This document shows, piece after piece, positions 25,649 through 34,406 of a stretch of DNA of 64,000 bases (positions are counted from its first letter, which is position 1; each line of letters begins with the position of its first letter). The notes under the pieces were generated by a model, which saw only the letters and a program-made list of their open reading frames with translations, made no database searches and had not been told where the DNA came from. Source of the stretch: Microbacterium sp. (lineage in GTDB: Bacteria; Actinomycetota; Actinomycetes; Actinomycetales; Microbacteriaceae); contig NZ_JAPSLI010000006.1 in assembly GCF_031180975.1 (NCBI RefSeq), positions 62,001-126,000 on the forward strand, in the 5' to 3' direction. A program made the position numbers and the translations under genes.

Positions 25649-26674
25649 TCAGCGCTCCCCGTGCGCCAGCTCCACGATCTTCGTGAGCTGATCCGGGTCG
25701 GTCTCCGGCGGAACGCCGTGCCCGAGGTTCAGGATGTGCCCCTTCGCGGCGCGGCCTCGGTCGATCACGTCGCGGACGTGCGCCTCCAGCACCGGCCACG
25801 GCGCCTGCAGCAGCGCGGGATCGATGTTGCCCTGCACGACGGCATCCGGTCCGATCAGGCGAACCGCCTCGTCGAGTGGCATCCGCCAGTCCACGCCGAC
25901 GGCCGATGCGACGCCGCCAAGGCGCATGTCCCCCAGGAACGGCCCGGTGCCGACACCGAAGTGGATCGTCGGGAGTCCGATGTCGTCGAGCGCGGCGCGC
26001 GAGTGCGGCGCGACGAACGCGCGGTAGTCGGCGGGGCTGAGCGACCCGGCCCAGGAGTCGAAGAGCTGCACGACCGACGCCCCGGCGTCGCGCTGGATCT
26101 CGAGGAACCGCCGCGAGATGCGCGACAGCCAGCCCGCGAGACGGTTCCACGACTCGGGGTCGGCGTGCATCATGGCCCGGGCGCGCAGGTGCTCCTTCGA
26201 CGGCCCGCCCTCGACGAGGTAGGCCGCGAGCGTGAACGGGGCACCCGCGAAGCCGATCAGCGGGGTGTCACCCAGGTCGCCGACGGTCAGGCGCACGGCC
26301 TCGGCGATCGCGGTGCCGTCCAGGTCGGCGGGATCGATCGCGGTGATCCGCTCGACGTCGGCCGTGGTGCGGACCGGACTGGCGAACACCGGGCCGCGGC
26401 CCGGCTCGATCTCGACCTCGACGCCGGCCAGACGCAGCGGGATGACGATGTCACTGAAGAACACGGCCGCGTCGACCTTGTGGCGGCGCACCGGCTGCAG
26501 GGTGATCTCGGCCGCGACGTCGGGCGTGAGGCACGCGTCCAGCATCCGCGTCCCGACCCGCAGCTCGCGGTACTCGGGCAGCGAGCGCCCCGCCTGACGC
26601 ATGAACCAGACGGGGGGCTGAGCGGGGCGATCGCCTGCGAGGGCGCGCAGCAGCGGAGCATCGGAGAGGGGCAT
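25649..26674 (-). CDS. hemE: Uroporphyrinogen decarboxylase
   Basis: A 341-residue TIM-barrel enzyme that removes the four acetate carboxyls of uroporphyrinogen III to give coproporphyrinogen III. The N-terminal substrate loop [20 protein letters not shown] is intact, the second signature with [17 protein letters not shown] is near residue 135, and [15 protein letters not shown] is near 320. ATG at 26674 is preceded by GGAAGG at 8 nt. Divergent from hemA, 114 bp between starts. Confidence 0.96.
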   Translation of the reverse strand: MPLSDAPLLRALAGDRPAQPPVWFMRQAGRSLPEYRELRVGTRMLDACLTPDVAAEITLQPVRRHKVDAAVFFSDIVIPLRLAGVEVEIEPGRGPVFASPVRTTADVERITAIDPADLDGTAIAEAVRLTVGDLGDTPLIGFAGAPFTLAAYLVEGGPSKEHLRARAMMHADPESWNRLAGWLSRISRRFLEIQRDAGASVVQLFDSWAGSLSPADYRAFVAPHSRAALDDIGLPTIHFGVGTGPFLGDMRLGGVASAVGVDWRMPLDEAVRLIGPDAVVQGNIDPALLQAPWPVLEAHVRDVIDRGRAAKGHILNLGHGVPPETDPDQLTKIVELAHGER

Positions 26675-26776
26675 GCGTTCATCCTTCCACCCGCGTTCTA
26701 TGGGATTTCTGCGTACGCGAGGGCAGCACATGACGCAGTAAGGCTCGCCTCAGATGCCGCGACACGCCAGGCCGCG

Positions 26777-26782
26777 TAGAAT
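26777..26782 (+). promoter_or_regulatory. -10 element of hemA, leaderless start
   Basis: TAGAAT, close to the TATAAT consensus, lies exactly 6 nt before the hemA GTG at 26789. Confidence 0.6.
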
Positions 26783-26788
26783 CGTGGG

Positions 26789-28087
26789 GTGCTGCTCTGC
26801 GTCACGGCGAGTCACAAGACCGCTTCATTCGACCTGCTCGAACGCCTCAGCCGCCACCCCGAAACCGTCGCCCCGACTCTCATCGAAGCCGGCGCGCAGG
26901 GAGCCGTCGTGCTCGCCACCTGCAACCGCTTCGAGGCGTACGTCGAGATCGACGACACCGAGACGATGGGATCGGAGGCGCTGCTCGAGGCCGTCGCGCA
27001 GGCCACCGGCATCCCCTGCGCCGACCTCGACGGCGCGTACAAGGTCATCAGCGACCGCCGCGTTCCCGAGCACCTTTTCGCCGTGGCATCCGGCCTGGAG
27101 TCGGTCGTGTCCGGCGAGGGCGAGATCGCCGGCCAGGTGCGGCGTGCCCTCACCACCGCACGCAAGAGCGGCACCACGTCCCCCGAACTCGAGCGCCTGT
27201 TCCAGCGCGCCAGCCAGGCCCAGCGCAAAGTGAAGAACGTCACCGCTCTGCACCGCGCCGGGCGCTCGCTCGTGCGCCTCGCCCTCGAGCTCGCCGACAG
27301 CCGCATCGCGGACTGGTCCGCCGAGCGGGTGCTGCTGGTCGGCACCGGCTCGTACGCCGCCGTCACCCTGGCGACCCTCCGCGAGCGCGGGGCCGTCGAC
27401 ATCTCCGTCCACTCGCCGTCGGGACGCGCCGCGATGTTCGCCGAGAAGCACGGCATCCGCGCCATCAGCGCCGACGAGTACGCCGACGTCGCGCAGCGCT
27501 CCACGCTGCTGATCACCTGCACGAACGCGACCGAGCCCGTGCTCGGACCGGAGCAGCTGCGCCGCGCGACCGGCGAGACGAGCGGATGCCCGGTGGGCCT
27601 CGTCCCCACCCACGCCGGCGCCCCGTTCAACCAGCTCGTCGTCGACCTCGGGATGCCCCGCAACGTCGACCCTGCCGTCGCCCAGCTCGAGGGCGTCGCC
27701 CTTCTCGACCTGGAGACGATCCGGCTGCACGCTCCGCTCGAGGAGTTGCACGCCACCGACGCCGCCCGCAGCGTCGTGCGCGAGGCGGCCGAGAAGTTCC
27801 ACCTCGTCGGGTCGCGGCAGAGCGTCACCCCCGCGGTCGTCGCGCTGCGCACGCACATCTTCGGTCTGCTCGAGGCCGAGATCGAGCGCGCCCGCCGCCG
27901 CGGCGACGACGACGGCCGCGTCGAGCAGGCCATGCGCCACCTCGCCGGTGTGCTGCTGCACACCCCCACCTCCCGCGCCCACGAGCTGGCCGCCGAGGGC
28001 AGGGCAGACGAGTTCGTCGCCGCTCTCGAGACGCTGTACGGCCTGAAGACGGATGCCGGAGAGGCCGAGGAGTCCGCCACGGCGTGA
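26789..28087 (+). CDS. hemA: Glutamyl-tRNA reductase
   Basis: A 432-residue enzyme that reduces glutamyl-tRNA to glutamate-1-semialdehyde, the committed step of C5-type tetrapyrrole synthesis. The N-terminal domain has SHKTASFDLLERL and the catalytic cysteine Cys45 in ATCNRFEAY. VASGLESVVSGEGEIAGQVR near 95 and a Rossmann NADPH domain with VLLVGTGSYAAVTLATL near 180 follow, then a helical dimerisation domain. With HemL it shows that this organism makes 5-aminolevulinate from glutamate rather than glycine. It is read divergently from the other hem genes. Confidence 0.96.
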   Translation: MLLCVTASHKTASFDLLERLSRHPETVAPTLIEAGAQGAVVLATCNRFEAYVEIDDTETMGSEALLEAVAQATGIPCADLDGAYKVISDRRVPEHLFAVASGLESVVSGEGEIAGQVRRALTTARKSGTTSPELERLFQRASQAQRKVKNVTALHRAGRSLVRLALELADSRIADWSAERVLLVGTGSYAAVTLATLRERGAVDISVHSPSGRAAMFAEKHGIRAISADEYADVAQRSTLLITCTNATEPVLGPEQLRRATGETSGCPVGLVPTHAGAPFNQLVVDLGMPRNVDPAVAQLEGVALLDLETIRLHAPLEELHATDAARSVVREAAEKFHLVGSRQSVTPAVVALRTHIFGLLEAEIERARRRGDDDGRVEQAMRHLAGVLLHTPTSRAHELAAEGRADEFVAALETLYGLKTDAGEAEESATA

Positions 28088-28113
28088 GGCCCGCGGCGCC
28101 TGATGCGCTCTGA

Positions 28114-28190
28114 TGCGCTTCCCTCGGATTTGTGCGCTTCGCTCGGATCCGATCCCGCGATTCGCTCCGAGTCAAGCGCATATCTCCGAG
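28114..28190. repeat. Four-box intergenic element D (19-24-19 geometry)
   Basis: The left arm has TGCGCTT at 28114 and 28133 and CTCGGA at 28123 and 28142, so a unit of 19 bp is repeated. The right arm has the inverses TCCGAG at 28166 and 28185 and AAGCGCA at 28174. Both arms keep the same internal order and spacing (CTCGGA, 4 nt, TGCGCTT, 2 nt, CTCGGA). It starts 27 nt behind the hemA stop and ends 30 nt before the next start. Confidence 0.75.
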
Positions 28191-28208
28191 TGACTGCACG
28201 CACGGTGC

Positions 28209-28214
28209 CAGACT
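28209..28214 (+). promoter_or_regulatory. Candidate -10 element, leaderless start
   Basis: CAGACTGGAACC directly precedes the ATG at 28221, placing the hexamer 6 nt upstream. Confidence 0.5.
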
Positions 28215-28220
28215 GGAACC

Positions 28221-28793
28221 ATGGCCCTTCACATCACCGGAGACACCGCCGCCGACGATCTGCTCACCCACAACCCGCTGGCACTGCTGGTGGGGATGCT
28301 GCTGGACCAGCAGGTCCCCATGGAGACCGCGTTCGCCGGCCCACTCAAGATCCAGCAGCGCACCGGAGCGACGGATGCCGCAGCGATCGCCGGCATGGAC
28401 CCGGATGCCTTCCTCGAAGCGTTCAAGCAGACGCCCGCGGTGCACCGCTTCCCCGGCTCGATGGCGGCCCGGGTGCAGACGCTCTGCCAGACGATCGTCG
28501 ACGACTGGCACGGCGACGCCGCCGCCATCTGGACCGACGGCGACCCGGACGGCCCCGAGGTGCTCCGCCGGCTGAAGAAGCTCCCCGGGTTCGGGGAGCA
28601 GAAGGCGAAGATCTTCCTCGCCCTGCTCGGCAAGCAGTACGGGTTCACCGGCGAAGGCTGGCGTGAGGCGGCCGGCGACTACGGCGACGAGGGCTCGTTC
28701 CGTAGCGTCGCCGACATCGTGTCGCCGGAGTCGCTGACCAAGGTGCGAGAGCACAAGAAGGCGATGAAGGCCGCCGCGAAGGCCGCCAAGTGA
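28221..28793 (+). CDS. HhH-GPD-type base-excision DNA repair protein
   Basis: A 190-residue all-helical protein. It has NPLALLVGMLLDQQVPMETAFAGP near the N-terminus, as in the actinobacterial HhH-GPD base-excision group, and a helix-hairpin-helix region with LKKLPGFGEQKAKIFLALLGKQYG near residue 120. No Fe-S cysteine cluster is present. It is expected to recognise damaged bases in DNA; the specific lesion is unknown. The stop overlaps the next start (GTGA), so it is coupled to the DUF1801 gene. Confidence 0.85.
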   Translation: MALHITGDTAADDLLTHNPLALLVGMLLDQQVPMETAFAGPLKIQQRTGATDAAAIAGMDPDAFLEAFKQTPAVHRFPGSMAARVQTLCQTIVDDWHGDAAAIWTDGDPDGPEVLRRLKKLPGFGEQKAKIFLALLGKQYGFTGEGWREAAGDYGDEGSFRSVADIVSPESLTKVREHKKAMKAAAKAAK

Positions 28794-29236
28794 GTGCCGT
28801 GCGCACCGGGGGCCGCGAAGTGAACGCCGAGGTCGCGGCGCTGATCGGCCGCGCCACCCCGGTGGCGCGCAGACGGGATGCGGAGACGCTCGCCGCCCTG
28901 ATGCAGGAGGTGTCCGGACGCGAGCCGGTCGCCCGTGGCACGATCATCGCGTTCGGCTCCTGCCACTACCGCTACCTCAGCGGCACGGAGGGCGACACGG
29001 GGCTGCTGTCCTTCGCGCCGCGAAAGGCCGCGACGACCATCTACCTGCTCGACGGCATCGACGCGCACGCCGAAGCACTCGAGAAGCTGGGCCCGCACAC
29101 CACGGGTGTCGGATGCCTGTACATCAAGGACCTCGAGCAGATCGACCTGGGCGTGCTGCGCGGCATCCTCGCCCGCTCGCTCGCCTGGGCCGAGGCCGGC
29201 GGCAGTGAGGGAATGCGCCTGACCGTCACAAGCTGA
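28790..29236 (+). CDS. DUF1801 (YdhG-like) domain protein
   Basis: A 148-residue soluble protein with the DUF1801 pattern [34 protein letters not shown] region (residues 45-75, quoted in parts: [19 protein letters not shown]), an ATTIYLLDG strand and [19 protein letters not shown] near the C-terminus. The family has an iron-sulfur-chaperone-like fold and no settled function. Coupled to the DNA-repair gene by a 4-nt overlap; a GTG about 10 codons later could also serve as start. Confidence 0.8.
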   Translation: MSAVRTGGREVNAEVAALIGRATPVARRRDAETLAALMQEVSGREPVARGTIIAFGSCHYRYLSGTEGDTGLLSFAPRKAATTIYLLDGIDAHAEALEKLGPHTTGVGCLYIKDLEQIDLGVLRGILARSLAWAEAGGSEGMRLTVTS

Positions 29237-29254
29237 CCGGGGCGCGCTCCCGAG

Positions 29255-29345
29255 GTTGCTGCCCCCCCCCCCCGAATACCGCCGAGACCCCGGGCCGCGG
29301 ACGTCGCCAGGCCGGGGCGTCGACGACAGGTCGGGGTGTCGGCGA
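29255..29345. repeat. Four-box intergenic element B with poly-C tract (18-25-19 geometry)
   Basis: CCCCG cores lie at 29270 and 29288, inverse CGGGG cores at 29313 and 29332; the centre spacing is 18, 25 and 19 bp. The right arm closely matches element A over 35 bp. The first direct box is merged into a run of twelve C (29262-29273). It starts about 19 nt behind the DUF1801 stop. Confidence 0.65.
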
Positions 29346-29486
29346 AGGGAGCAGGAAGCCACTTCCCGCGGCGGGGACTCGAACGCCCGCAGCGGCGGAT
29401 GTAGTAGACAGGGGATGCCGCCGAGCAGACGCTCCGGCTCAGCCGACCGCCGAGCGCGGCGGGTGCGCACACCGGGAGGGACCGCC

Positions 29487-29873
29487 ATTTCTTCGCAGCT
29501 CTCAGCCGACGCCCCGCTGCGCTTCGGCGCGAATCACACCCCGGCGAAGCACTGGATGCACTCCTGGCTGTCGCTGGACCTCGACGATGTGCGCCGCGAC
29601 TTCGCGTCCCTCGCCGCTCTCGGACTCGACCACGTGCGACTCTTCCCGCTGTGGACCGCCCTGCAGCCGAACCGCACGCTCATCCGCGAGCAGGCAGTCG
29701 CGGACGTGCAGGCGTGGGTCGACGCCTGCGCCGGCGGCGCCGATCCCGCGTTCGTCACCTCGACGACGGCGACGGATGCCGAAGCGCTGGCCGCCGGCGG
29801 GATCACCGACCTCATCCGGCCCGGCGCCGGCGAGGCCACGGAGTACAGCTCACAGAACACCGTCGTCGGCTGA
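29487..29873 (+). pseudogene. Eroded glycoside hydrolase (GH5-like/cellulase-like), start codon ATT
   Basis: The frame encodes 128 residues. The first 75 ([53 protein letters not shown]) look like the N-terminal beta-alpha units of a GH5-type TIM barrel of about 400 residues. The rest ([40 protein letters not shown]) looks like a C-terminal piece, so the middle of the barrel with its catalytic acids is absent. A strong GGGAGGG lies 6 nt before ATT where ATG would be expected. It runs straight into the GH38 gene 12 nt later. The GH5 relation is my recollection of family pattern and is inference; a non-ATG functional start cannot be excluded. Confidence 0.55.
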
Positions 29874-29885
29874 CAGGAGCCCGCC

Positions 29886-32800
29886 GTGCACGACCACACC
29901 GCCCTCACCTTCGGCCGCGTGAACCGCGTGCTCATCGAGCGCGTGCGCCCCGCGATCCACTCGGCACGCATCCCGCTCCAGATCGCCGCGCACACCCTAC
30001 CCGGTGAGCCGATCCCGCCGGCGGATGGCATCACCCTGGCCTTCGAGCCGTTCCAGGCGGGCAGCCTGTGGGGTCCGGCGTGGGGCACCACGTGGTTCCG
30101 GGTGCGCGGCGAGGTGCCCGCGGAGTGGGCGGGCCGCAGGGCCGAGGCACTCATCGACCTCGGATTCGACGTCAACATGACCGGATTCCAGTGCGAGGCG
30201 CTCGCCTACCGCCCCGACGGCACGCCCATCAAGGCGCTCAACCCGCGCAACCAGTGGCTGCCGGTCGACGCCGAGGCGGGGCAGGCGGTCGAGTTCTACC
30301 TCGAGGGCGCCGCGAACCCGGTACTGCTCGACTACCACCCGTTCCTGCCGACGCAGCAGGGCGACATCCTCACTTCGTCCCCCGAGCCTCTCTACCGGGT
30401 GCGCCACATGGATCTCGCGGTCTTCGAACCGGAGGTGTTCGAGCTCTCGCTCGACCTGGACGTGCTGCTCGAGTTGCAGGCGGAGCTGCCGGCGACCTCG
30501 CCGCGACGGATGCAGATCCTGCAGGCCTTCGACGACGCGCTGGACGCGCTCGACCTGCAGCGCATCGCGGAGACGGCATCCGACGCCCGCGCCCGACTGG
30601 ACGACGTGCTGACGGCGCCCGCCGAGGCGAGCGCGCACCGCATCGCCGCCGTCGGCCACGCCCACATCGACTCCGCCTGGCTGTGGCCGGTGCGCGAGAC
30701 GATCCGCAAGGTGGCGCGCACCGCGTCGTCGATGACCGCACTCATCGACGAGCACCCCGAGTTCGTGTACGGCATGTCGAGCGCCCAGCAGTATGCGTGG
30801 ATCAAGGAGCACCGCCCCGAGGTGTACGAGCGGATCAAGGCCGCCGTCGCCGCCGGACGCTTCCTGCCGCTGGGAGGCATGTGGGTGGAGTCCGACACCG
30901 TCATGCCCACCGGCGAGTCGCTGGTGCGCCAGTTCTCCCAGGGGCAGCGGTTCTTCGAGCGGGAGTTCGGCGTCCGTTGCAAGGGCGTCTGGCTGCCCGA
31001 CAGCTTCGGCTACTCCCCCGCCCTGCCGCAGCTGATGCGCCGGGCCGGATTCGAATGGTTCTTCACGCAGAAGATCTCCTGGAATCAGCGCAACGTGTTC
31101 CCGCACCACACGTTCCTGTGGGAGGGCATCGACGGGTCGCGCATGTTCACGCACTTCCCGCCGATGGACACCTACAACTCCCAGCTCAGCGGCATGGAGG
31201 TGGCCAGGGCGTCGCGCCAATTCAAGGAGAACCGTGTCGCCACCATGTCGCTCGCCCCGGTCGGCTGGGGGGACGGCGGCGGCGGCACGACCCGCGAGAT
31301 GACGGGACGCGCCGCCCGCATGGCCGATCTCGAAGGCTCGGCGAAGGTGGAGTGGAAGCACCCCGACGCCTTCTTCGCCGACGCCCGCGCCGAGCTGACT
31401 GATCCCGCCGTCTGGGTCGGTGAGCTGTACCTCGAGCTGCACCGCGGCACGCTCACCAGCCAGCACGCCACCAAGGCCCTGCACCGTCGGGCCGAGCATG
31501 CCCTGATCGAGGCCGAGCTGTGGACGGCGACCGCGGCCGTGCGCCTCGGCGACGAATACCCGCACGACGAGCTGGATCGGCTCTGGCAGCTCGTGCTGCT
31601 GCACGAGTTCCACGACATCCTCCCTGGCACGTCGATCGCGTGGGTGCATCGCGAGGCCGTCGAGGTGCTCTCCGGGGTGCTGACGGATGCCAGGGCGCTG
31701 TCGTCCTCGGCGCGCGCGGCGCTCGCGGGCGAGGGCGAGCACGAACTCGTCTTCACGCCGACCTCCGTCGGCGGCGGGGTTCCCCTCGGCGCCGCGGCCC
31801 GTGCGTCGAGCGAGGACGGCGCAGCCGACCGAGTCGGCACGCGCCTCACGGAGACGCGTGACGGCATCCGCCTCGAGAACGACCTCGTCTCGATCCTCAT
31901 CGACCGGAACGGGCTGATCACGTCGGCGGTCGAGCTGGCATCCGGGCGGGAGGCGATTCCGGCGGGCAAGCCGGCCAACCTGTTCCAGCTGCACCAGGAC
32001 TTCCCCAACATGTGGGACGCCTGGGACATCGATCGTTACTACCGCAACCGGGTGGAGGACCTCACCGAGGCGTCGTCGATCACGGCATCCGAGGAGGACG
32101 GCGTGGCGACGCTGGTCGTCACCCGCGCGTTCTCGCAGTCGACTATCACGCAGACGATCTCGCTGGCGCCGGGTTCGCGCACGCTGATGCTGCGCACCGA
32201 GATCGACTGGCACGAGACCGAGAAGCTGCTGAAGCTGGCGTTCCCGCTCGACGTGTTCGCCCGCGAGACGCTCGCCGAGACCCAGTTCGGGTTCCAGCGC
32301 CGCGCCACGCACGTCAACACCAGCTGGGAGGCGGCGAAGTTCGAGACGTCCATGCACCGCTTCGTGCTCGCTGAGGAGGACGGCTTCGGCGTCGCGCTCG
32401 TCAACGACTCGCTGTACGGCTTCGACACCAGCCGTGACGCCGACGGCGACCACGTCACGACGACCGTGCGGCTCTCGCTGCTGCGCGCCCCGCGTTTCCC
32501 CGACCCCGACACCGATCACGGCCGGCACGAGATCGAGATCGGCCTCGTGATCGGAGCGGATGCCGCCGTCGCGACCGCCGAGGGCATCCGCCTGAACGCG
32601 CCGACGACGGTGGTGCGCGGTGCGCACGAGGTCGAGCCGCTCGTCTCCGTCGACGGCGACGGCATCGTGGTCAGCTCGGTGAAGCTGGCCGACGACCGCT
32701 CCGGCGACGTGATCGTGCGCGTGTACGAGGCGCTGGGGCGTCGTACCCGAGGAACGCTGAGCGTGGACTTCGCGCATTCCGGCATCCGCGAGGTGTCTCT

Positions 32801-32888
32801 GATCGAGGACGACCTCGACGACGCACGTACCGGCGGAGAACTGTCGCTGCGGCCGTTCGAGGTGCGCACGCTGCGCATCACGCGCTGA
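29886..32888 (+). CDS. Alpha-mannosidase, glycoside hydrolase family 38
   Basis: A 1000-residue cytoplasmic enzyme (no signal peptide). An N-terminal beta domain with SLWGPAWGTTWFRVRGEVP leads into the GH38 catalytic domain. The metal ligands are in GHAHIDSAWLWP (His258, His260, Asp262) and the nucleophile in WLPDSFGYSPALPQL (Asp372). HEFHDILPGTSIAWVHREAVE near 580 supplies further conserved residues, and the C-terminal half is beta-sandwich. GH38 hydrolyses alpha-mannosides with retention. GTG start, 12 nt behind the eroded hydrolase. Its last 35 bases are part of a 41-bp direct repeat found again at 35056. Confidence 0.93.
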   Translation: MHDHTALTFGRVNRVLIERVRPAIHSARIPLQIAAHTLPGEPIPPADGITLAFEPFQAGSLWGPAWGTTWFRVRGEVPAEWAGRRAEALIDLGFDVNMTGFQCEALAYRPDGTPIKALNPRNQWLPVDAEAGQAVEFYLEGAANPVLLDYHPFLPTQQGDILTSSPEPLYRVRHMDLAVFEPEVFELSLDLDVLLELQAELPATSPRRMQILQAFDDALDALDLQRIAETASDARARLDDVLTAPAEASAHRIAAVGHAHIDSAWLWPVRETIRKVARTASSMTALIDEHPEFVYGMSSAQQYAWIKEHRPEVYERIKAAVAAGRFLPLGGMWVESDTVMPTGESLVRQFSQGQRFFEREFGVRCKGVWLPDSFGYSPALPQLMRRAGFEWFFTQKISWNQRNVFPHHTFLWEGIDGSRMFTHFPPMDTYNSQLSGMEVARASRQFKENRVATMSLAPVGWGDGGGGTTREMTGRAARMADLEGSAKVEWKHPDAFFADARAELTDPAVWVGELYLELHRGTLTSQHATKALHRRAEHALIEAELWTATAAVRLGDEYPHDELDRLWQLVLLHEFHDILPGTSIAWVHREAVEVLSGVLTDARALSSSARAALAGEGEHELVFTPTSVGGGVPLGAAARASSEDGAADRVGTRLTETRDGIRLENDLVSILIDRNGLITSAVELASGREAIPAGKPANLFQLHQDFPNMWDAWDIDRYYRNRVEDLTEASSITASEEDGVATLVVTRAFSQSTITQTISLAPGSRTLMLRTEIDWHETEKLLKLAFPLDVFARETLAETQFGFQRRATHVNTSWEAAKFETSMHRFVLAEEDGFGVALVNDSLYGFDTSRDADGDHVTTTVRLSLLRAPRFPDPDTDHGRHEIEIGLVIGADAAVATAEGIRLNAPTTVVRGAHEVEPLVSVDGDGIVVSSVKLADDRSGDVIVRVYEALGRRTRGTLSVDFAHSGIREVSLIEDDLDDARTGGELSLRPFEVRTLRITR

Positions 32889-32893
32889 ACGCC
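32853..32893 (+). repeat. Left 41-bp direct repeat (3' end of GH38 gene)
   Basis: These 41 bases, from CCGTTCGAGGTGCGCACG to the bases just past the GH38 stop, recur at 35056-35096 with two mismatches. They encode the end PFEVRTLRITR. Confidence 0.9.
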
Positions 32894-33081
32894 CCTTCGC
32901 ATGCTCGACCGAATCCTGCGAACGGTGGAATGTCAAATGTGTACGAAACCGGACGCTGCAAGCATGCCAACCGAAGAGCCGCGAGGGTCGCGCGCTGGAG
33001 CACAGCGGTCTTGCTCTTTATGGTTGAAAGCAATTCGCTCTGGAGCACTCGACGAGTGTCGGGAGAACCGGAGGGGGTCAA

Positions 33082-33693
33082 ATGAAAAAATTTAAGTGGG
33101 CCAGCGTCGTGGGCAGTTGCCTGCTGGCCGCGTCTCTTCTCGTGGCGTCATCGGCCAGCGCTCGCGTCGATGACGAGCATCTTCCTCGAGCAAAGTCTGT
33201 TCTGTCGACTTCAGAACTGGCGGCGATCGGTGCCAACCAGGATCAGGCTACCATCGACCGGATCATTTCGATGGCCAGTCCTCGGCAGAACGTTCAAGTT
33301 CTCCTGGATTTCGACACGAAGGAGTACGAGGCCGCCATTTTGGTCGATGAGACGCCGGAACAGAAGCTGAGAGCATTCTTGGGCGAGCTGGGGCGCCAGG
33401 CGCCGACGTCACAGGAATTCGGCGAGGCTTCAACGATGGGGTCGAACGGCGTCTACACCTGCCCCTACACCGCAGGTCCCAAGAGTACATCCTTCCACAC
33501 CTACACCGCATACTACTGGTGCGGTTCTGGCTATTGGACAGGTGGACCGCTCACAGGGTGGACGCAGTACCGCAATTCCACCGCGAAATATCACCTTGTG
33601 GGTCCGAGCAACACGAACTGGATGACGTGCCCTGGCTACGCAACATGCACCATTTCCGGCACGACCAACCTGGGTTATGTCAGCTTTAGCTGA
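33082..33693 (+). CDS. Secreted orphan protein with four-cysteine C-terminal domain
   Basis: A 203-residue protein I do not recognise. MKKFKWASVVGSCLLAASLL and a SASA-R cleavage-like site near residue 27 form a clear Sec signal peptide. The middle (30-115) is charged and helical. The last 80 residues are rich in Tyr, Trp, Thr and Gly with four cysteines (YTCPY, YWCGSG, MTCPGYATC), suggesting a small disulfide-bonded extracellular domain. Low-GC codons such as AAA, TTT and ATT stand out against the neighbours. CGGAGGGGGT lies 7-8 nt before the ATG. It could be a bacteriocin-like, adhesive or signalling protein; none is shown. Confidence 0.75.
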   Translation: MKKFKWASVVGSCLLAASLLVASSASARVDDEHLPRAKSVLSTSELAAIGANQDQATIDRIISMASPRQNVQVLLDFDTKEYEAAILVDETPEQKLRAFLGELGRQAPTSQEFGEASTMGSNGVYTCPYTAGPKSTSFHTYTAYYWCGSGYWTGGPLTGWTQYRNSTAKYHLVGPSNTNWMTCPGYATCTISGTTNLGYVSFS

Positions 33694-33902
33694 CCGGCAT
33701 ACCATTTGCCACGGCGTGGAGCCGCGCACGAAGGGGACTTGAACCCTGCAAGACGGCGGCGACTCGGAGGTCGCGCAGGCCGGCTTAAGGGGATAGATTC
33801 CAGCGGCGCGTCAGCCGCCCTCGCTTCTTTGCTTCAGTGTGACAGCGGAGATCGAGGGCGGCTCTGGCGCCAGCTCTACCGCCTCAAGGTCCAACGGCGA
33901 TG

Positions 33903-34406
33903 CTAACCCTTCACGGGCGCCAGCATCTCTCGCAGTGCAGCTCGCGCCCGCTGATACCGGCCCCGTGCCGTGGACGCCGGTAGATTGAGTATCTTGGCCG
34001 CTTCAGCAAGCGAAAAACCATCCCAATGCACCAGTCGGATGAGTTCCGCGAGCTCAAAGTCGAGCCGGTTGATGGCGTCTCTAATTTCCACGCCCAAGTC
34101 TGCAGGTGGCGCCGGAGACTGCGAAAGTACGTTTTGTAGTCGGCTCGCGAGCTTCGCTCGTCGGACGTTTCCGCGGATTGCATGCAGCACCGTGTTGCGA
34201 GCGATACCGAAAAGCCACATGCGTGCTTCATTGAGTTCAAGGGGCAAACTATCCACGCGGGCCCAGGCAGTCGCCATCACTTCCGCAAGCGCATCTGCCG
34301 CATCCTCGCGTTCAAGCCGACGCATGAAATACCGTAGCAAATCGGGCGAGGAGTCTTGCAACGCACGGGTCAGGCGCGTCCTAACGGAGCGCGAAGTCAC
34401 TGGCAT
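33903..34406 (-). CDS. ECF-type RNA polymerase sigma factor
   Basis: A 167-residue sigma-70 family protein of ECF size. Region 2 spans about residues 20-85 with LLRYFMRRLEREDAADALAE, ATAWARVDSLP and ARMWLFGIARNTVLHAIRG (core binding and -10 recognition). Region 4 spans 108-160 with LDFELAELIRLVHWDGFSLAEAA and LPASTARGRYQRARAALRE, the helix-turn-helix for -35 recognition. Its start lies 10 nt inside the upstream membrane-protein gene, its probable antagonist. ATG at 34404-34406 or GTG two codons later are both possible. Confidence 0.88.
   Translation of the reverse strand: MPVTSRSVRTRLTRALQDSSPDLLRYFMRRLEREDAADALAEVMATAWARVDSLPLELNEARMWLFGIARNTVLHAIRGNVRRAKLASRLQNVLSQSPAPPADLGVEIRDAINRLDFELAELIRLVHWDGFSLAEAAKILNLPASTARGRYQRARAALREMLAPVKG

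Noticed and set aside
25519..29345. CRISPR-like arrays in the gaps with repeated boxes
   Set aside because: Boxes are short, partly inverted and only two per orientation, spacers are about 10 bp, and there are no cas genes.
33694..33902. A functional tRNA gene in the island
   Set aside because: Only a T-arm-like stretch is present; no acceptor pairing or anticodon arm could be drawn.
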